Of a stretch of DNA of 8,545 nucleotides, positions 5,801-8,545 are shown piece by piece. Numbering within the stretch: the stretch's first letter is position 1; each line of letters opens with the position of its first letter. The DNA comes from Candidatus Iainarchaeum sp. GTDB lineage: Archaea; Iainarchaeota; Iainarchaeia; Iainarchaeales; JAAZKV01. The position numbers and the translations under genes were made by a program. The stretch is from assembly GCA_026397035.1 (NCBI GenBank), contig JAPLVQ010000033.1, positions 1-8,545 of the forward strand, in the 5' to 3' direction. A model generated the notes under the pieces. It saw only the letters and a program-made list of their open reading frames with translations, did no database searches and was not told the DNA's origin.

Positions 5801-8545
5801 GAATAGGAGATGTACTCACAATCACAGCCAGAAAAGAAGGCTATGACACAGTTGAACTCACAAAAGCAATAGATACCGCATTACTAACAATAACTCCAGA
5901 TAACATTACTGAAACAATAAAGAAAGGGGATGTTACAGGATTTGATACAACAGTATTAATTCAAAACAATACTTCAACAAGCGTGAAAATAATTTCTACT
6001 CAAGTAACTGGAGGACTAAAAGCATATCTTGATGTAAAGTTTGATACTGATCCAAGCGGGGCAATAGTAGAACGTGGAAAAGACAGGAACTATTCACTCT
6101 CAATCAAACTCAATTCCGCCGCGCTCAAACTCGTTGAACCAAAAGATGTTACAGGGAATATAATATTTAACACTACAGTAGCCGGAACAGGACAAAGCTT
6201 CTTAAACGAAGTTCCAGTTGATATACGAATCTCAATGCCAGGGCACATGGATAACGCTAAATGCTTCAAAGTAAATCCAGCAACAATTGATATGGTGGCT
6301 TCCAATAATGAACAAACAAAAACAGTAACCCTAACAAATACCTGTGCTGCAGAAGGAGTACAAATCCCGCTCCAAAACATTGAAGCAAAACTAAGCGGAG
6401 AACTCAAAATAGGGACAATAACACTAACAAGCACAAATATCAAAAGCGCGGTACTAACTGACAAATATGCAAAAGTAAGCGATTACCTTGAAAAAGAGGG
6501 TGACGAGGAAGTAACAATCCATTTCATGCCAAACGCGGCGGTATCTTCAGGCACACAAACAGTAACGATTTTAATAAACGGAAAAAACATTTTAGATGAT
6601 AAAACAGAAGAAAAATCCGAAGCCCAAATAAAAGCAAACCTCACAATGAATATACTCTCAAAATGTGTTACAATAGTACAACCTGTAGGAGGAGTAATGC
6701 TTGATATTGCCCCGTGGAGTATGGGTTACCAGAGAATAATGAATTCATCAATGGCTCCATACACAGGAGGATATGCAGGATTTTCTAATCAAAGCTCGCC
6801 ATATGGTTTGTCATATATGGGCGGAATGGGAATGACTGGATATGGCACAGCAGGATATGGAAATGGATATAATGGAGGGCTAAGTACTTATGGAGGATAT
6901 GGTAATGCGTATGGAGCTTATGGAGCAGGATATGGAGCATACGGTGCCGGAAGTGTATACTCATCCCAATTAGGCGGAGCAACAGGAACCGTCCAAAATA
7001 TGAGTTATGATCAAAGCTCTTTTATTATAAAGAATACTTGCACCGGCGATATTGATGTTGCTCTTGAACCTGATCCAAGAGTGGTTGTGTCAGAACAAAC
7101 TTTTACGATTTCCGCTGACTCGGATAAAACAGTAGTAGTACAGCCAGGATACGTGCTTGGAAGATATTCAATAAAAGTAAACGCAAAACCAACTAATACT
7201 CAAGAATCAAAGAAAAGTCTTGGCAGTGTAAACGTAACAATACGCAGACTCGGAGACATGGATCCTGACTGCATAAAAACAAACGTAACAAATTTGAATT
7301 TGAATTCGTTTGTTTACCGACCGCAAACATATTCAGTATACAATACTTGTTATGATACAGGAGTTCAATTATCAAGAGCAAATGTAGCATCAATTGAATG
7401 TTCCGCGCCAAAAGACCAATTTGATTTAGGATTCTATCAAGGAAGAGCGCAATCAGGGACGGGTAATTACTACGGTGGTCAGCAAAACAATTACGCAAGC
7501 GGCGCAATGATGCAAAATGCATGTATGACAAACAATTGTTCATTAATAACAGGAACAAGAATAAAATATAGAACACTCGAGCAGGGTGCAACAGGAACCA
7601 CTGAAAGAGTAGACTTTGATGTAATGCCAAGCGCGCAATATATCCCGCAGAAGAAATTATTTGATAATACAACAGGACAGTACGGATTATTCCAGAATGT
7701 AAGCAGTATAAGACAGTGGGCAACAGAAACAGCAGCAAGAACGGATGTTTACGGAACACTTAATGTGAGTTATTCCAACCAGTACGGTTCAGGACAATGC
7801 CAGCAATTCCCAATCACACTAACCGATGTATGGAGACTAACTGAAAGCATTGACTCAGCAATTAATTGGGGAGATCCAAATGCCAGACCAGAAGAATGCC
7901 AGAACAAAGGAGCGCTTGATATTATTAATTATTGGTCAGTAAGAACCGGAAATAAAGACGGGGTTGTGCCGGAAAGCGAATTTGGCTTAACCAATAAATC
8001 AAAATATATTTACATAGCGGAACCACCGGCACTAAGAATCGGGCCAGGACCAACAACAAACACAAGCGCGAATTATCATGCAGGAACAATGGGAACTCAA
8101 ACGCCGTATACCGCAGGATATGACTACACTTATTACTCAAGAATCGCGGCGGAAAATGCAAGCAAAGAAAAGAGTAAAACAACAGACAAGTCAACGACAG
8201 GAACCAAAAACTGCGGATTACTTGACAGCATAAAAGTTTTAACAAAAGTAACAGCTGAAGAAGCCGGAGGGGCAGTAATAACAATCTCAGAAACAGGTTC
8301 AGGAACAGTACTCAAAAACACAAGAGGTTCAAACATAATGGTAGAAATTGACAGGAGCGCAATGACAGTAGACTGTGTATTCTTATCAAAACCAATCACA
8401 GCAAAAGTATCACGAGCAATAACAATGGATTCGCAAGACCTGACTTGGACGCTCAATGTATTATTCACACGAGAAGGATACACTTACAAAGGAGGCAAAG
8501 ATAAAGAATGCCTCAAGGTTGGCACTGATATTGATAGCGATTGCA
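2893..8545 (+). CDS. Giant membrane-anchored multidomain surface protein, 3' end outside the window
   Basis: One frame stays open from ATG 2893 to the window edge, giving at least 1,884 residues. TAA at 2881 closes the frame upstream, so only GTG 2884 competes as a start. Residues 1-47 are a charged tail with a helix (ALKDIYYSMEDKWFNFVDAV), probably cytoplasmic. Residues 48-66 form one membrane anchor ending in five Phe. The rest has many N-x-S/T sequons (for example Asn78 and Asn87) and paired cysteines, as expected outside the cell. Domain order: carboxypeptidase-regulatory-like beta repeats (about 72-597), a mixed region with C776-x4-C781 and two further such units (about 814-996), three Cys...Asn-Thr-Cys modules (about 1124-1500) with a Gly/Tyr-rich insert, then a Cys-bearing C-terminal region with two more low-complexity loops. 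I see no protease, glycosidase or other catalytic motif. A stalk, adhesin or envelope role is inferred. The neighbouring prepilin-like gene supports a surface function. Confidence 0.85.
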   Translation, partial: MGAKDALKDIYYSMEDKWFNFVDAVSSKAPAFGGFIDTIEEKGVPSFPAAILLVIIIILLLFFFFFSSAQSTLTVVVNDSTGTAVENATITILKGQEIIDSKTTSVTGSYSFLLQNGVYRIKLEKTDYTTETGAEITLAGDRTEDMTLLIEDTTLTKAVYLRSMQGNLITGSGTLTYKCKDDTQEQIATYMNGRFDAKVKSSCDQVEVISVSNYELISQYASFAQDSSVTVRAIELSTGTVMVNLSIKGEAATPSAGLSVRLVPSDGTQPIISISDGTGIIVFNSVPIKTYYIVVSDSQGAFLSYDGSVAGDRKELTQSATIQFNAELIRAVAVKVTITVKDSLAGTLVNGAEVKLTSSTNASEVRTDYTKSTGVVEFTVPQGTEYTVIVDHPAYMVSESISVTAGDTKTIQIEKADPTKANSIIVHVTDPNKMPIDNARVVLKKIDSVDSVVSDKTTGATGEALFVNLELGKSYFAVVSKEGFGSVSSESVQIEPRVQKTLEVTFDIGEGKVILKVLDPEKNPLSGASVKAINQMTSQQEASTVLTSTDGTAEFNIRADKKIYFIVESANYQKYFTTLVNPAANATVNKEIVLYRPSGQLIASIAGIYSGTSVLAGDDAAQISQGVYTVKAIIQVPKGSYTEAGLHLRTGKEVQNVTNNMEEDNVYLSAVNSSGKITKGTSYTPPNGYDIDSKRLTQGDAKWANSVWRNPSEGTYEVESEIVISEADPGVPIELFYRGWAKGASTLRDPKNIATGNELYAMANRRILSSGTSSLCTGSFCRSYTLQTLSGSEAGKKIYVMGTVEAKKGVQYALLADLTNYSGKPISGAVLSVTGKSLDINSVTVNGMVQSAYSSINLGTIGIDAPLKIQVTLSTTSSGTSGIKLAINSSTKNELDETITLNVKQNKKMSFEMVPKVIVPYITNTLFFEAMDNNDPIDGTLVTIKSGKVLLGNVQTTSEGLATYELAEPGIGDVLTITARKEGYDTVELTKAIDTALLTITPDNITETIKKGDVTGFDTTVLIQNNTSTSVKIISTQVTGGLKAYLDVKFDTDPSGAIVERGKDRNYSLSIKLNSAALKLVEPKDVTGNIIFNTTVAGTGQSFLNEVPVDIRISMPGHMDNAKCFKVNPATIDMVASNNEQTKTVTLTNTCAAEGVQIPLQNIEAKLSGELKIGTITLTSTNIKSAVLTDKYAKVSDYLEKEGDEEVTIHFMPNAAVSSGTQTVTILINGKNILDDKTEEKSEAQIKANLTMNILSKCVTIVQPVGGVMLDIAPWSMGYQRIMNSSMAPYTGGYAGFSNQSSPYGLSYMGGMGMTGYGTAGYGNGYNGGLSTYGGYGNAYGAYGAGYGAYGAGSVYSSQLGGATGTVQNMSYDQSSFIIKNTCTGDIDVALEPDPRVVVSEQTFTISADSDKTVVVQPGYVLGRYSIKVNAKPTNTQESKKSLGSVNVTIRRLGDMDPDCIKTNVTNLNLNSFVYRPQTYSVYNTCYDTGVQLSRANVASIECSAPKDQFDLGFYQGRAQSGTGNYYGGQQNNYASGAMMQNACMTNNCSLITGTRIKYRTLEQGATGTTERVDFDVMPSAQYIPQKKLFDNTTGQYGLFQNVSSIRQWATETAARTDVYGTLNVSYSNQYGSGQCQQFPITLTDVWRLTESIDSAINWGDPNARPEECQNKGALDIINYWSVRTGNKDGVVPESEFGLTNKSKYIYIAEPPALRIGPGPTTNTSANYHAGTMGTQTPYTAGYDYTYYSRIAAENASKEKSKTTDKSTTGTKNCGLLDSIKVLTKVTAEEAGGAVITISETGSGTVLKNTRGSNIMVEIDRSAMTVDCVFLSKPITAKVSRAITMDSQDLTWTLNVLFTREGYTYKGGKDKECLKVGTDIDSDC
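3106..4683 (+). repeat. Array of about six carboxypeptidase-regulatory-like beta domains in the giant protein
   Basis: Protein-level repeats of about 80-90 residues begin near bases 3106, 3349 (degenerate), 3613, 3886, 4159 and 4426. The family pattern is a strand, then D..G.P..GA.V, then a T.G.G...F turn, then Y.V....GY. It is clearest in the fifth (HVTDPNKMPIDNARVVLKK, TTGATGEALF, YFAVVSKEGF) and sixth (KVLDPEKNPLSGASVKA, STDGTAEFNI, YFIVESANYQ). The second unit is poorly conserved and has a cysteine pair (residues 179 and 203) instead. Two more units occur downstream near 5332 (degenerate) and 5644 (DPIDGTLVTI, TTSEGLATYEL, ARKEGYD). Such domains fold as small Ig-like/transthyretin-like sandwiches and usually act as spacers or binding modules. 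DNA-level identity between units is low, so the array is old rather than a recent tandem duplication. Confidence 0.75.
6262..7350 (+). repeat. Three Cys...Asn-Thr-Cys modules in the giant protein
   Basis: Three units share a first cysteine, a beta-like stretch and an aromatic or hydrophobic strand ending in Asn-Thr-Cys. They are C1124 (NAKCFKVNPATIDM) to C1151 (TVTLTNTC), C1258 (ILSKCVTIVQPV) to C1383 (SSFIIKNTC), and C1460 (DPDCIKTNVTNLNL) to C1486 (YSVYNTC). The spacing is 27, 125 and 26 residues, so the second unit carries about 98 extra residues between its cysteines. A disulfide across an Ig-like sandwich is the natural reading. The general look resembles ASH/Hydin-type beta domains, but I cannot assign a family with certainty. 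Confidence 0.65.
6721..6978 (+). other. Gly/Tyr-rich low-complexity segment inside the second Cys module
   Basis: Residues about 1277-1362 are dominated by Gly, Tyr, Ala, Ser and Met, with repeated Tyr-Gly steps; the densest part is bases 6826-6957 (YGTAGYGNGYNGG, then YGAYGAGYGAYGAG). It has almost no charge. Codons for Gly are mostly GGA and for Tyr mostly TAT, matching the rest of the gene, so it does not look recently transferred. Such segments are typical of flexible, self-associating or adhesive proteins. Smaller Gly/Tyr/Asn/Gln-rich loops follow at about 7426-7521 and 8041-8211. Confidence 0.8.

Noticed and set aside
6090..6464. Minus-strand open frame of 124 codons with hydrophobic stretches
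   Set aside because: It is antisense to well-formed beta-domain coding sequence of the giant gene; the hydrophobicity is a by-product.
7193..7759. Open frame of 188 codons on the minus strand with many Leu residues
   Set aside because: It lies entirely inside the giant gene, its Leu/Tyr/His-rich composition is what the antisense of A-rich coding sequence gives, and no domain is recognisable.
7925..8483. Two overlapping minus-strand open frames at 7925-8284 and 8133-8483
   Set aside because: Both are antisense shadows of the giant gene with no recognisable motif or start context.

Overview
The window looks like the start of a contig from an archaeal genome, most plausibly a small-genome (DPANN-like) archaeon. 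The main evidence is an AT-rich coding style, a prepilin-type (class III) N-terminus followed by a large cysteine-containing ectodomain, and a giant membrane-anchored protein built from strings of Ig-like and carboxypeptidase-regulatory-like beta domains. The lineage is inferred from style only; there is no rRNA, tRNA or other marker gene here.

Layout, all genes on the + strand. (1) Bases 1 to about 237 are GC-rich and encode the end of one PAS/PAC unit and the start of another from a bacterial-type sensor protein. (2) Near base 238, composition and codon use change abruptly to AT-rich and the PAS homology stops in mid-domain. From there to 1107 lies the C-terminal part of an unrecognised, mostly helical protein. 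The in-frame join is most simply an assembly or library chimera. (3) Bases 1107-1184 carry a 13-nt tandem repeat, followed by a short AT-rich promoter-like stretch. (4) 1284-2705 encodes a 473-residue prepilin-like protein with ten cysteines. (5) A 187-base intergenic stretch has a T-rich terminator candidate and AT-rich promoter candidates. (6) From 2893 to the end of the window and beyond runs one open frame of at least 1,884 codons without a stop.

The giant protein has a short cytoplasmic tail, one membrane anchor (about residues 48-66), then roughly six consecutive carboxypeptidase-regulatory-like repeats, a mixed beta region with two more such units, and three modules defined by a Cys and a following Asn-Thr-Cys motif. 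In the second of these modules a Gly/Tyr-rich segment of about 100 residues sits between the two cysteines. Two shorter low-complexity loops follow. The prepilin-like protein and the giant protein are neighbours, both predicted extracytoplasmic and cysteine-bearing, so they may build or decorate one cell-surface structure (a pilus-like fibre, an adhesin or part of a cell envelope). That joint role is inference. No defence system, mobile element, CRISPR array or RNA gene is visible.
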